A DNA stretch of 64,000 nt from Pseudomonas sp. stari2 (GTDB lineage: Bacteria; Pseudomonadota; Gammaproteobacteria; Pseudomonadales; Pseudomonadaceae): contig NZ_CP099760.1 in the NCBI RefSeq assembly GCF_040760005.1, positions 4,397,501-4,461,500 of the forward strand. The letters are read 5' to 3'. The notes beneath the pieces were generated by a model, which searched no databases, was not told where the DNA came from, and saw only the letters and a list, made by a program, of their open reading frames with translations. Below are positions 55,968 through 64,000 of this stretch, piece by piece. Each line of letters begins with the position of its first letter. Position 1 is the first letter of the stretch. The position numbers were made by a program, and so were the translations under genes.

Positions 55968-55999
55968 CCAGAACGGGAGCCCAAGGGCTCCCGTTCTGG
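55968..55999 (-). terminator. Strong hairpin at the end of the yjb/gfc operon
   Basis: CCAGAACGGGAGCCC and GGGCTCCCGTTCTGG form a 15-bp perfect stem with a 2-base loop, 19 bases beyond the yjbH stop on the reverse strand. T-run is weak (TTTG), so it may act as a terminator or as a 3' stabiliser. Confidence 0.7.
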
Positions 56000-56017
56000 C
56001 TTCCCGGTCTCCCGGAC

Positions 56018-58096
56018 TTACTCGGTAATCTTCCCGAAGTTGCGATAGAACATGTCGTCCTCACGGCTATCGGTCATCGAGTGCAGCTGGAAGCTGCGGC
56101 TGAGCCTCGCGCCACCGTCACGGGTCAGCGGCGCCCAGACCAGGTTGGCTCGGCGCATGGTCGACATGCTCATCATCTCGTCGAACGGGATCGACAGATA
56201 GATGCCCTTGTCGAAGCTACCTTCGCCATATTCCGTACTGCCCGCCGTGGTGATGGTCGCCCAGGCACCGAAGCGCACACCGTTTGAAAACTCCCGGGAA
56301 ATATCCAGCGTGCCGCCAAAGTCGCCCGCCAGATAACGCCCGACGCTGACCGCCGCCAGTGTTTCGTAGGGTAGATCCGTGTAACCGGTGATATGGCCGG
56401 TCAGTACCGAATAATCACGCAGGCCGAAACCCTGATCGAATTCACGCTGACGCACGTAGTTCAGATCCGCACCGATCGCCCAGCGCTCGCCGGTCGGACG
56501 GAACAGCACCTCGCCCCCGACCCCGGCAAACATCGACTCCAGATAACCGCCGTAGACCATGCCATACAGATCCTTGTCCAGTTGCTCGGCGTGGCTGACC
56601 TGAAATAACGGCATGGTGGTGTCGGACGTGGTCAGGTACTGACGCAAGTCCGTACGCACACGCGGCAAGCCGCTGGGTGCGTCGTATTTGAACTTGTCGA
56701 AGTTGTTCGTCAGGTTCTGGCTGAGCATGCCGCTCCACCAGGTGTTGCGGTTGAAGCGGAATTCGGCGTCGAGGTCGGCACTGAATTGATAGAGCAAGCC
56801 ATCCGGGCCGCCGACGTTCTGCTTGAAGCCCAAACCGGCGCCATAACTGAAGTGCTGCAGCGGTTGGGTGTAGAGCGTCTTCTCGTTGTGCGGCATCGCT
56901 GGGTTGACCTCGGTGGTGCGGTGCAACGTTTGCAGCGGTTCCTCGTTGTTGATCACTTCGCGGAAGGTCTGGCGCGGCACGCTGGTTTCTTCCAGCGGCA
57001 GGTCGTAGCGCTTGTTCACCAGAGTGAACCAATCGATGTCATCGTTGACGCTGTTGTCCAGCACCCGGCTCGCACGCCCCACCGCTTTCGAGGAATGGAA
57101 GTAGCGCTGCTGCTCGCCGTACACGATCAACTCGGAATCACGCTGGGCGATGCGCTCGACCCGGTAGCCCGCATTCTGTTGCAGGCGCTGCGATACGTTG
57201 GCCCAGTCAACCTGATCCATCGATGTAGTCGGAGCCTTCGCCGGCAGCGGCTCCGGCGGTGGATCGAAGGTCTTGGCCGGGGCCTTGCGGCTGACGAAGT
57301 TGGTGTGAAAGGTGACGCCGAACATCGCGGTGTTGCCCCGCTCCCACGCGGCGCTCACGTCGAGGGAGTCCGTCACCTTGAACACCGCGCCAAGGTTGAT
57401 CGGCGAGTCCTGCTTGATCACATTGTCCTTGGGTTCGTGTTTGTAATCGTTGCCTTCGTATTCGAGTTTCAGGCTCAGGCGATCCCAAGGGGTCTGGTAA
57501 CTCACACCGCCGAAGAACGACGGCTGGCCGCGAAAGTACGAACCGGCGTTGACGTCACCGGTGCCTTCCAGGGCCGGGCGAGTCTTGAAGCGATCATCGA
57601 GATAGCCGAACGGGTTGTCGATGTCGCCGCGATTACCGATGTAGCCCCAGGCGATGCCGGCGCTGAAATCCAGGTTGTCGAAGCGCTTGTTGGCCACCAG
57701 AAATTCACTGGCGAACAAACCCGTACCGCCGACGTCTCGAAAGCCCAGAGCGACGTCGGGTGCCCAGTGGGTTTCCTCCCAGAGCCGGACTTTGACGTCG
57801 ACCGCCTTGTCCTTATAGCTCTGGTTGCCGCTCATTGACTCCGGGCCGTACGGGCGGTTGGTGATGGCGGTGTAGCGAAACGAACCTTCGAGCCAGTCCA
57901 GCGGCTGCAACGAAACGCTGTAGCGGCTGTAGGGCTCGGTGCGGTTGGCGTTGACGCTCAACTCGCCGGCCGGGGACATGCGCGCGGTGGGCGTCTGCAA
58001 CAGACCGGTGCCACCGAAATCGCCCTGGGTAATTCGCGGCTCGGCATGGGCCAGGCCGCACGGCAATAACAACACAGCTGCAAAACGCAAATTCAA
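56018..58096 (-). CDS. YjbH/GfcD-like outer-membrane polysaccharide secretion protein
   Basis: 692 residues. Signal peptide to AHA, then EPRITQGDFGGTGLLQTPTARM and LQPLDWLEGSFRYTAITNRPYG, the pattern of YjbH proteins with DUF940-type barrel. Its start overlaps the stop of the next gene (ATGA-type, 4 bases). Known relatives in group 4 capsule and Yjb systems are needed for polysaccharide export. Confidence 0.87.
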   Translation of the reverse strand: MNLRFAAVLLLPCGLAHAEPRITQGDFGGTGLLQTPTARMSPAGELSVNANRTEPYSRYSVSLQPLDWLEGSFRYTAITNRPYGPESMSGNQSYKDKAVDVKVRLWEETHWAPDVALGFRDVGGTGLFASEFLVANKRFDNLDFSAGIAWGYIGNRGDIDNPFGYLDDRFKTRPALEGTGDVNAGSYFRGQPSFFGGVSYQTPWDRLSLKLEYEGNDYKHEPKDNVIKQDSPINLGAVFKVTDSLDVSAAWERGNTAMFGVTFHTNFVSRKAPAKTFDPPPEPLPAKAPTTSMDQVDWANVSQRLQQNAGYRVERIAQRDSELIVYGEQQRYFHSSKAVGRASRVLDNSVNDDIDWFTLVNKRYDLPLEETSVPRQTFREVINNEEPLQTLHRTTEVNPAMPHNEKTLYTQPLQHFSYGAGLGFKQNVGGPDGLLYQFSADLDAEFRFNRNTWWSGMLSQNLTNNFDKFKYDAPSGLPRVRTDLRQYLTTSDTTMPLFQVSHAEQLDKDLYGMVYGGYLESMFAGVGGEVLFRPTGERWAIGADLNYVRQREFDQGFGLRDYSVLTGHITGYTDLPYETLAAVSVGRYLAGDFGGTLDISREFSNGVRFGAWATITTAGSTEYGEGSFDKGIYLSIPFDEMMSMSTMRRANLVWAPLTRDGGARLSRSFQLHSMTDSREDDMFYRNFGKITE

Positions 58097-58857
58097 CGAA
58101 CCACCTCAGCCAACTGCGTGGCAATAAATTCGGCCAACTGCTGATTCAGTTCAGGGATAGGCGGATCAAGATCATCGTTTTTCAAGGGCACCAGAATCTT
58201 GCTGCCGGCGACAGGGAACTGCCCGCTCTCGCGATTCCAGTGGGCAATGCCGACGCGCCGCGAGACGCCGTTGGGCTGAATCAACCACAGGTAATCGGCG
58301 TCGGCATCGTCCTCCAGCAACACACAACTGCTGAGGTATTCACGGGCCTCGAGCAACGGCTGATAAGGCAGCCGGCAGGTCCCGGCGACGGCGCCCAGAA
58401 CTTCCACTTCATCGACTCGCTGCGGGTAGATCAGGCGATCGCCATCGTCGAGACGAATGTTGCGGGCGAAGCCGACTTCCAGCGCCACCGGGTCCAGGTC
58501 CGCGATCTGGCGCCCGGTGACCGGCATCTGCCGCACGTCCTCGGCCATGCGCACCGCGAGGGCTTTGCGGCTCGGTCGATCGAACAGATCGGCCATGCGC
58601 TGTAACACGTCCAGGTCGAACAGCACGCCAACCTTGAGTCGGGTCTGCTCTTCCAGCAATGACTGACGCAGCAGCACACCGGCCAGCCAGTAACCCTCGG
58701 CATTGGGCACAGCCTCGCTGATCACATCGGTCAATCGGCCGCCCGGCGGCAACGCCACCGGCCCGGGGTTGGCGACATCGCCGGTGACCGTGACCGCGGC
58801 CTGACTTGCGCCGGCGAGCAACATCACAACCGCCGACAGAACCCTCAAGCGCTTCAT
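58093..58857 (-). CDS. YjbG/GfcC-like periplasmic protein
   Basis: 254 residues. Signal peptide MKRLRVLSAVVMLLAGASQA, then VTVTGDVANPGPVALPPGGRLTDVI, resembling the SLBB-like domain of GfcC. Overlaps both neighbours by 4 bases. Exopolysaccharide assembly or export role by family. Confidence 0.85.
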   Translation of the reverse strand: MKRLRVLSAVVMLLAGASQAAVTVTGDVANPGPVALPPGGRLTDVISEAVPNAEGYWLAGVLLRQSLLEEQTRLKVGVLFDLDVLQRMADLFDRPSRKALAVRMAEDVRQMPVTGRQIADLDPVALEVGFARNIRLDDGDRLIYPQRVDEVEVLGAVAGTCRLPYQPLLEAREYLSSCVLLEDDADADYLWLIQPNGVSRRVGIAHWNRESGQFPVAGSKILVPLKNDDLDPPIPELNQQLAEFIATQLAEVVR

Positions 58858-59519
58858 GGCAGATGCCTGCGATCAGGTGTCAGTTGCACGATCTTCACTC
58901 GCAGTTGCGAGGTCAGTTGCTGCTCGCTCTGCACAATGAAACCGTCTACCGGATCGACCCAATAACGATTGGTTGCCCGCAGGCCGATGGCCGGAACGTC
59001 GATACGCTCATCGACACGCAGCACGGCGTATTCCTTGTTCAGAATCTTCAGGGTTTCCATGGATTTGCGGGTGAAGCGGCTGTTGACGATCAGCCCGACT
59101 TCCTGGCCCTTGTAGAGGTCGATCCAGCGCTGGCTGGTCTGGCCATCCGCAACGTGTTGCAGGCCGCGCTTGAACGGCGAGGCATCGGACAGCCGCGTGC
59201 CGTCCAGGTCGCCCTCCGCGCCCAGGCCGATGCTGCGCACCGCAAGACCGTCACGCAGCAGCAGGACCTGCTTGCCGGACGCCACCCAGAACTGCAGGTC
59301 ATCGCGCTTGCGCACCAGCGCCAGCACACCGGAACCGGACGGCGTGGTGAGTTTGAGTTGCGGATAATTGACCTCGGCCACCTGGGCCGGCGTCACGTCG
59401 ATATCATCCGGGCCGGCCACCGCCGACTTGAGGTTGGTCATCGACGCGACCATCAACGGATTACAGCCACACAGCAACAAGGCCGCCATCAGGCAGACGC
59501 CAACATTCAGGATTTTCAA
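58854..59519 (-). CDS. YjbF/GfcB-like lipoprotein
   Basis: 221 residues. Lipobox LLCGC at about residues 15-19, then a beta-rich domain (DDIDVTPAQVAEVNYPQLKL..., WVDPVDGFIVQSEQQL). Lies between the Wza-like gene and the YjbG-like gene, as GfcB next to GfcC. Confidence 0.85.
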   Translation of the reverse strand: MKILNVGVCLMAALLLCGCNPLMVASMTNLKSAVAGPDDIDVTPAQVAEVNYPQLKLTTPSGSGVLALVRKRDDLQFWVASGKQVLLLRDGLAVRSIGLGAEGDLDGTRLSDASPFKRGLQHVADGQTSQRWIDLYKGQEVGLIVNSRFTRKSMETLKILNKEYAVLRVDERIDVPAIGLRATNRYWVDPVDGFIVQSEQQLTSQLRVKIVQLTPDRRHLP

Positions 59520-59531
59520 AGTCGGCGGGCC

Positions 59532-60647
59532 TTATTTGCTGTTGTTGGTGAATTCGCTCCAGTTCTTCGCAGCGGAAGCGCCGGTGCCGACAATCGATGC
59601 CGACGGCACCAACTGGCTGATCAGACGGTTCCAGCGAGTCACGTTGGCAGGCCCTACATAAACGACGTCCTGCGGGCGCACTTCGAAGTGCGTGGCGAGG
59701 ACCATGGCGGTGGGAGATTCCGCTTCCAGTTGATAGATCTTCGCTGGCTCCACATCGAGGTTTTCAACCCCGCGAATCACGTACACAGCGTTGCCGTTGG
59801 CGGTGGTCTGGCTCAGGCCGCCGACCGAGCCGAGCACGTCGGACAGGTTCATCGTCGCCGTCTTGAAGCTCAGGGCGCGCGGCTGGTTGACCTCGCCCAT
59901 CACGTAGATGCGCTTGTTGTCGTTGTACGGCAGGTACAGTTTGTCGCCACCCTGGAGGTAGACGTTCTGCAATTCGGAATCCTGTTGATTGAGGGTATCC
60001 AGATTCAGCGGATAGACCCGCCCGTTGCGCGTCAGCAACAACCCGGACAGGTCGGCATTGTTGGTGTCGATGCCCGCCGAACCGAGGGCTTCGACCACGC
60101 TCAGCGGGTTGGTGGAAATCGCTTGCGGGCCAGCCTTGGCGACAGCGCCAGTGACCACGACTTTCTGGCTGGCGAAACGCAGCACGGCGACGTCCACTTG
60201 CGGCTCGGCGATGAACGCCGACAGCCGTTGTTCGATGTCGTCGCGCAATTGCTGGATGGTCCGGCCGGCGGCCTGGACTTCTTTGATGTACGGGTAATAC
60301 AGCGTGCCGTCGGAGCGCACCAGACGGCCGTTGGCGTCGATCTGCTGCTGCGCACCCGACGGCGCGGTCAGCTCGGGGTGATCCCAGACCGTGATGTACA
60401 GCACGTCGTTGTTGCCGATGCGGTACTCGGCCGGCGTCGCCAGCAATTCCGTAGGCACCGACTCACGCTTCTGCGTGGCTCGGTTCATGGAGATCAGCTT
60501 GGGCGTGATCGGAATCAACTCGACCCGGCTGCTTTCACTGGCGCCCTGGCGGGTGATGCCAAAGGTGCTCAGGTGTTGACCGGGGGAAAACATGCAACCT
60601 TGCAGAGCGAGACTTGCCAGCATTAAAAGAGAAAAACTACGAGTCAT
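59532..60647 (-). CDS. Wza-like polysaccharide export lipoprotein
   Basis: 371 residues. Lipobox LQGC (about residues 14-17), the Poly_export domain (YRIGNNDVLYITVWDHPEL, DANGRLVRSDGTLYYPYI), and SLBB repeats (KVVVTGAVAKAGPQAIS; RIYVMGEVNQPRAL). Forms the outer-membrane export channel. In E. coli group 4 capsule the equivalent is GfcE. No partner tyrosine kinase (Wzc/Etk) is in the window. Confidence 0.92.
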   Translation of the reverse strand: MTRSFSLLMLASLALQGCMFSPGQHLSTFGITRQGASESSRVELIPITPKLISMNRATQKRESVPTELLATPAEYRIGNNDVLYITVWDHPELTAPSGAQQQIDANGRLVRSDGTLYYPYIKEVQAAGRTIQQLRDDIEQRLSAFIAEPQVDVAVLRFASQKVVVTGAVAKAGPQAISTNPLSVVEALGSAGIDTNNADLSGLLLTRNGRVYPLNLDTLNQQDSELQNVYLQGGDKLYLPYNDNKRIYVMGEVNQPRALSFKTATMNLSDVLGSVGGLSQTTANGNAVYVIRGVENLDVEPAKIYQLEAESPTAMVLATHFEVRPQDVVYVGPANVTRWNRLISQLVPSASIVGTGASAAKNWSEFTNNSK

Positions 60648-60681
60648 AATGGCACTACGCTATTCAAGGGCGAATCCAAAA

Positions 60682-60713
60682 CAAAGTCACCCGACTTTCG
60701 TCGGGCGACCTTG
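60682..60713 (-). terminator. Terminator/attenuator between yjbE-like and wza-like genes
   Basis: GTCGCCCGAC - GAAA - GTCGGGTGAC on the reverse strand (one mismatch), followed by TTTGTTTTGG. It lies inside the operon, so part of the transcription probably stops after the first gene. Confidence 0.7.
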
Positions 60714-60736
60714 TACTGCACCAACAGTTACTTCAG

Positions 60737-60973
60737 TTAGTTGTGCGTGCCGGTTGTACCCGTGGTACCGGTGGTACCCGTTGTACCGCCGTTGGCACTT
60801 CCACCACTGTTGGACGCCGCTACGGCACTGGCAACCATTGCAGTACTGGCAGCAGGCGCTGTAGAAGCCGCGACACTGCCCGATACATTGGTTACCGCTG
60901 TAAGCGGCGCTTCAGCTGCGGATGCCCAGTTGCTCAACATCGTCAACAAGGCAATCGCCATCACTTTTTTCAT
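60737..60973 (-). CDS. YjbE/GfcA-like small secreted protein
   Basis: 78 residues: signal peptide MKKVMAIALLTMLSNWASA, then a low-complexity mature part rich in Ala, Ser, Thr and Val, ending in a Gly/Thr repeat (GTTGTTGTTGTTG). Very like YjbE. AGGAG lies 5 bases before ATG. First gene of the operon, followed by a partial terminator, so it should be made in excess. Confidence 0.82.
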   Translation of the reverse strand: MKKVMAIALLTMLSNWASAAEAPLTAVTNVSGSVAASTAPAASTAMVASAVAASNSGGSANGGTTGTTGTTGTTGTHN

Positions 60974-61200
60974 ATCAACTCCTTTCTAACATTGCACCGT
61001 TACATCAGGTGTTTCGTTAGAGGTGGTAGAGTTCAAGTCGCAAAAAGCGCGAACAAGATCCGCTGTTCTTTCACAGTCAGACTCAACTGATAAAGTCGAA
61101 CGGCAGGTTATATCTACGGACTTGCAAAAGGCATTGCCAGTGTAATTTCCCGACGATATCTAACAACCTGACCGAAAATAACATCGAGTTTAAAACGCCA

Positions 61201-62217
61201 TCATCCCGAGTAACCGTTGGGATGACTGGATTGCCAGCGCCAGGTGTCGGTCACCATGTCTTGCAAGTTGCGAGTGGCTTTCCAACCCAGTTCTTTGGCT
61301 GCCTTGGAGGCATCGGCCCAACTTTCAGCAATATCGCCCGAACGTCGCGGCATCACGCGAAATGGCACCGGTCGCCCGCACGCCTGTTCAAAGGCGCGCA
61401 GTACTTGCATCACGCTGTAGCCATCGCCAGTCCCCAGGTTCCACGTATGAATGCCGGTGCGCCCGGCAATCGCCTGCAATGCCTTGACGTGTCCGTCCGC
61501 CAGGTCCACGACGTGGATGTAATCGCGCACACCGGTGCCGTCGACCGTGGGGTAATCGTCACCGAAGATCGACAACTCCTGCAGACTGCCGACTGCCACC
61601 TGACTGATGTAGGGCACCAGGTTATTGGGAATGCCGCTCGGGTCTTCACCCATCTGGCCGCTGTCGTGGGCGCCGATCGGGTTGAAGTAGCGCAACAGCG
61701 CGATGCTCCAGCGCGGCTCGGCGTGGCTCAAGTCGCGCAGTACGTTCTCGACGATCAGCTTGGATTGGCCATAGGGATTGGTCGGAATGCCGGTGGGGAA
61801 GTCCTCGCGGATCGGCATCTGCTCGGGCTCGCCATAGACGGTGGCCGAGGAACTGAACACCAGACGGAAAACCCCTGCCGCCGCCATCGCCTGACACAGC
61901 GTGATGCTGCCACTGACGTTGGTTTCGTAATACTCAAGCGGCTTGCGCACGCTTTCGCCCACCGCCTTGAGGCCGGCAAAGTGCAGCACGGCATCAATCG
62001 CATGTTGCTGAAATATCCGATCCAGCAACGCCCGGTCGCACACATCGCCGCGAATCATCAGCGCACTTTTGCCGCAAATGGCCTCTACCGCATGCAACGC
62101 CGCATCGCTGCTGTTGCAAAGATTATCCAGAACGACAACTTCATGTCCTGCTTCAAGCAATGCAAGTGTGGTGTGCGAGCCGATATATCCGGCGCCCCCC
62201 GTTACCAGAATCTTCAT
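61201..62217 (-). CDS. galE: UDP-glucose 4-epimerase
   Basis: 338 residues from MKILVTGGAGYIGSH (ATG at 62217; four codons more are possible). NAD-binding GGAGYIG, catalytic Tyr in NPYGQSKLI with Lys three residues on (YxxxK), and Ser/Thr region FSSSATVYG. Interconverts UDP-glucose and UDP-galactose, feeding polysaccharide synthesis. It lies upstream of the yjbE operon in the same direction, separated by 228 bases. Confidence 0.95.
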   Translation of the reverse strand: MKILVTGGAGYIGSHTTLALLEAGHEVVVLDNLCNSSDAALHAVEAICGKSALMIRGDVCDRALLDRIFQQHAIDAVLHFAGLKAVGESVRKPLEYYETNVSGSITLCQAMAAAGVFRLVFSSSATVYGEPEQMPIREDFPTGIPTNPYGQSKLIVENVLRDLSHAEPRWSIALLRYFNPIGAHDSGQMGEDPSGIPNNLVPYISQVAVGSLQELSIFGDDYPTVDGTGVRDYIHVVDLADGHVKALQAIAGRTGIHTWNLGTGDGYSVMQVLRAFEQACGRPVPFRVMPRRSGDIAESWADASKAAKELGWKATRNLQDMVTDTWRWQSSHPNGYSG

Positions 62218-62598
62218 AGCGCGGTCCATAGTGGGAAAAGTGCCAACTAGCGTGTCAAGCCCAACTTGTTTAATGTGTGTCTTGCTTCACACAAACAGGG
62301 CGACAACAACCCAAAACAAAAACAGTTCCATCACTGGCCAAAAATATTTTTAAAGGCCAAACTGTATTGCCCGGTACTTATTAGCACTCTCGCACTTTCA
62401 CCACTATCGACAGATACCGACTAAAAATAACTGTTATTTATCAAGCCGACATCTAATAACATTATCCCGCTTTACACCAAGCTAACATTGCCACTTACAA
62501 CCTGACTCAGGTATTAAAGTACAGCCTCATCAACTTGCAACTTTTCCTTATTGCAATGTAACCGATGGCTGTATGCCATGAATGTCCAGGAAACTTCT
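62218..62598. other. Divergent AT-rich promoter region between galE and galU
   Basis: About 380 bases, no gene seen. AT-rich with many TAA/ATTA runs; should hold the promoters of both genes and possibly sites for a silencing protein such as MvaT (inference from composition only). Confidence 0.6.
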
Positions 62599-63432
62599 AT
62601 GATTCGTAAATGTTTGTTCCCCGCTGCCGGCTATGGCACGCGTTTCTTGCCGGCCACCAAAGCCATGCCCAAAGAGATGCTGCCGATCGTCAACAAGCCG
62701 TTGATCGAATACGCCGTTGAAGAAGCACGGGACGCCGGCCTGCAGCACATGGCAATCGTCACCGGACGGGGCAAGCGCGCGCTGGAAGACCACTTCGACA
62801 TCAGCTACGAACTCGAACACCAGATTCGCGGCACCGAGAAAGAGAAATTTCTGGCCGGCACTCGCGAGTTGATCGACACCTGCACCTTCTCCTACACCCG
62901 CCAGGTGGAAATGAAAGGCCTGGGCCACGCGATTCTCAGCGGCCGCCCGCTGATCGGTGACGAGCCCTTCGCTGTAGTCCTGGCAGACGACCTGTGCCTG
63001 AACCTCGAAGGCGACGGCGTGCTCACGCAGATGATCCAGCTCTACAAGAAATTCCGCTGCTCGATCGTCGCCATCCAGGAAGTCCCGCGCGACCAGACCC
63101 ACAAGTACGGCGTGATTGCCGGCGAGGCGATTTCCGACGGTATCTACCGGGTCAATCACATGGTGGAAAAACCGGCCCCGCAAGACGCCCCATCGAACCT
63201 GGCGATCATCGGCCGCTACATCCTGACGCCCGACATCTTCGACCTGATCGCCGACACCGAGCCCGGTAAAGGCGGGGAAATCCAGATCACCGACGCCCTG
63301 ATGAAACAGGCGCAGAACGGTTGCGTGCTGGCCTACAAGTTCAAGGGTCTGCGCTTTGACTGTGGCGACGCCGAGGGTTACCTCCAGGCGACCAACTTCT
63401 GCTACGAGAACGTCTACCTCAAGGGCCGTTAA
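62599..63432 (+). CDS. galU: UTP-glucose-1-phosphate uridylyltransferase
   Basis: 277 residues from MIRKCLFPAAGYGTRFLPATKAMPKE; upstream in-frame ATG at 62578 is possible. Motifs: the nucleotide-binding GYGTRFLPATK, VLADDLC and GKGGEIQITDAL. Makes UDP-glucose for polysaccharide and lipopolysaccharide. The length matches P. aeruginosa GalU. Confidence 0.96.
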   Translation: MIRKCLFPAAGYGTRFLPATKAMPKEMLPIVNKPLIEYAVEEARDAGLQHMAIVTGRGKRALEDHFDISYELEHQIRGTEKEKFLAGTRELIDTCTFSYTRQVEMKGLGHAILSGRPLIGDEPFAVVLADDLCLNLEGDGVLTQMIQLYKKFRCSIVAIQEVPRDQTHKYGVIAGEAISDGIYRVNHMVEKPAPQDAPSNLAIIGRYILTPDIFDLIADTEPGKGGEIQITDALMKQAQNGCVLAYKFKGLRFDCGDAEGYLQATNFCYENVYLKGR

Positions 63433-63463
63433 ACCGCCCCCGCGCACATCCGACGAGGCAACC

Positions 63464-63874
63464 ATGAACATTGCACAACATTCGACAGACATTGAACGGG
63501 AGGTGGACAACCTCGGGGTGATGAGCTGGTTGTCTCGTCATCAGCCGTTGCCCAGCGCCAACGAATCCTGGCTCGGGACCATCCTGCTGGTGGAGCGGAT
63601 CGGCATGTTTCCTTCATCCGGGGACATTCGCCGACCAGTGCGCGATCCCTATCCCCTGCTCGCCCATCTGAAATGGATCTACGGCGAACAGGCGCTGGAG
63701 GTCGATGACCGCGACGGCCTGAAAGTGATTTTCAGCGACTGGCGATTCCGGGTGCGCATCTGCTGCAACGACCCGGCGATCATCATCACTGTGGAAACCC
63801 GTTGCGTGACGCAATTGATGCCGCAAAAGACCGCAGAGCTTCTGGGTCACGTGGACAACTTCGACCAGGGCTGA
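63464..63874 (+). CDS. Unrecognised 136-residue protein
   Basis: Starts MNIAQHSTDIEREVDN, 31 bases after galU and likely co-transcribed. No signal peptide; the body has WLGTILLVERIGMFPS and ALEVDDRDGLKVIFSDWRFRVRI. I do not recognise a family. Confidence 0.65.
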   Translation: MNIAQHSTDIEREVDNLGVMSWLSRHQPLPSANESWLGTILLVERIGMFPSSGDIRRPVRDPYPLLAHLKWIYGEQALEVDDRDGLKVIFSDWRFRVRICCNDPAIIITVETRCVTQLMPQKTAELLGHVDNFDQG

Positions 63875-63879
63875 GCCCT

Positions 63880-64000
63880 TATTCCGAGGCGGCGCCGCAG
63901 GAAACCCCGTGGTTGCCGCCGACGATCATCCGATAGAAGTAATCGGCAATCACCTTCCCTCCCGTGGCCGGCACCGGATGTATCTTGTCCGGGCCGATCA
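63880..64000 (-). CDS. C-terminus of an SGNH/GDSL-like hydrolase (partial)
   Basis: The reverse strand reads IGPDKIHPVPATGGKVIADYF... to a TAA at 63880. DKIHP matches the DxxHP catalytic His/Asp block at the end of SGNH hydrolases, and the run to the C-terminus is short as usual. The rest lies beyond the window. An acetyltransferase or esterase for polysaccharide is possible given the neighbours. Confidence 0.6.

Noticed and set aside
60741..60800. CRISPR-like short repeats
   Set aside because: The repeated GGTACCGGTGGTACC-type units code for Gly/Thr repeats of the yjbE-like protein; they have no spacers.

Overview
The window looks like chromosome of a fluorescent Pseudomonas (P. fluorescens group). 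Support: high-GC protein-level similarity throughout to Pseudomonas families, REP-type inverted repeats such as gtgggagcgagc/gctcgctcccac, a DUF6124 gene, two FecI/FecR/TonB-receptor iron systems and a copABCD operon. No rRNA, tRNA, CRISPR array, integrase or intact IS was seen. All identifications are from reading translations; no database search was run.

Layout. 1-2.3 kb: a two-component system with two PepSY proteins (BqsRS/CarRS-like), kinase cut by the window edge. 2.4-4.9 kb: patatin-like lipase, queD, alpha/beta hydrolase. 5-7.6 kb: cytosine permease and deaminase (codBA). 7.7-10 kb: a DapF-fold protein with both catalytic cysteines changed to serine, and an MFS transporter. 10-14.1 kb: fecIRA (ferric citrate type, reverse strand). 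14.2-15.9 kb: an orphan protein and a methyltransferase. 16-20.7 kb: Rieske oxygenase, GMC dehydrogenase, GlxA-type regulator and class II aldolase, probably an unassigned catabolic locus. 20.8-27.1 kb: a two-partner secretion pair (FHA-like exoprotein plus its outer-membrane transporter). 27.2-32.5 kb: MFS/AraC pair, EmrAB-like efflux pair, AhpD-like protein. 32.7-36.7 kb: a second sigma/anti-sigma/TonB receptor set. 36.8-41.5 kb: Gly-rich secreted protein, a diguanylate cyclase, a type VI secretion effector cassette (PAAR, lipase, lipoprotein) whose lipase has an in-frame amber codon right after the catalytic serine, and an RNase T2. 41.6-47.8 kb: copABCD, pheC and small proteins. 48-51.8 kb: small lipoprotein, a DUF6124 gene with a long leader that can form two exclusive structures around its Shine-Dalgarno, dusA, a DUF2388-like protein and uppP. 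52-64 kb: an exopolysaccharide region with two winged-helix regulators, an initiating hexose-phosphate transferase, a gfc/yjb-type secretion operon (YjbE, Wza, YjbF, YjbG, YjbH), galE and galU, then the end of an SGNH hydrolase.

How it works together. Iron acquisition is served by two surface-signalling systems. The polysaccharide region supplies UDP-glucose/UDP-galactose (galU, galE), lipid-linked initiation (54.3 kb gene) and outer-membrane export (Wza plus Yjb proteins), but no polymerase, flippase, tyrosine kinase or further glycosyltransferase lies inside the window. The observations I rate highest are the amber-interrupted T6SS lipase, the switch-like leader of the DUF6124 gene, the Ser/Ser DapF-like protein, and the capsule-type secretion operon with its regulators.
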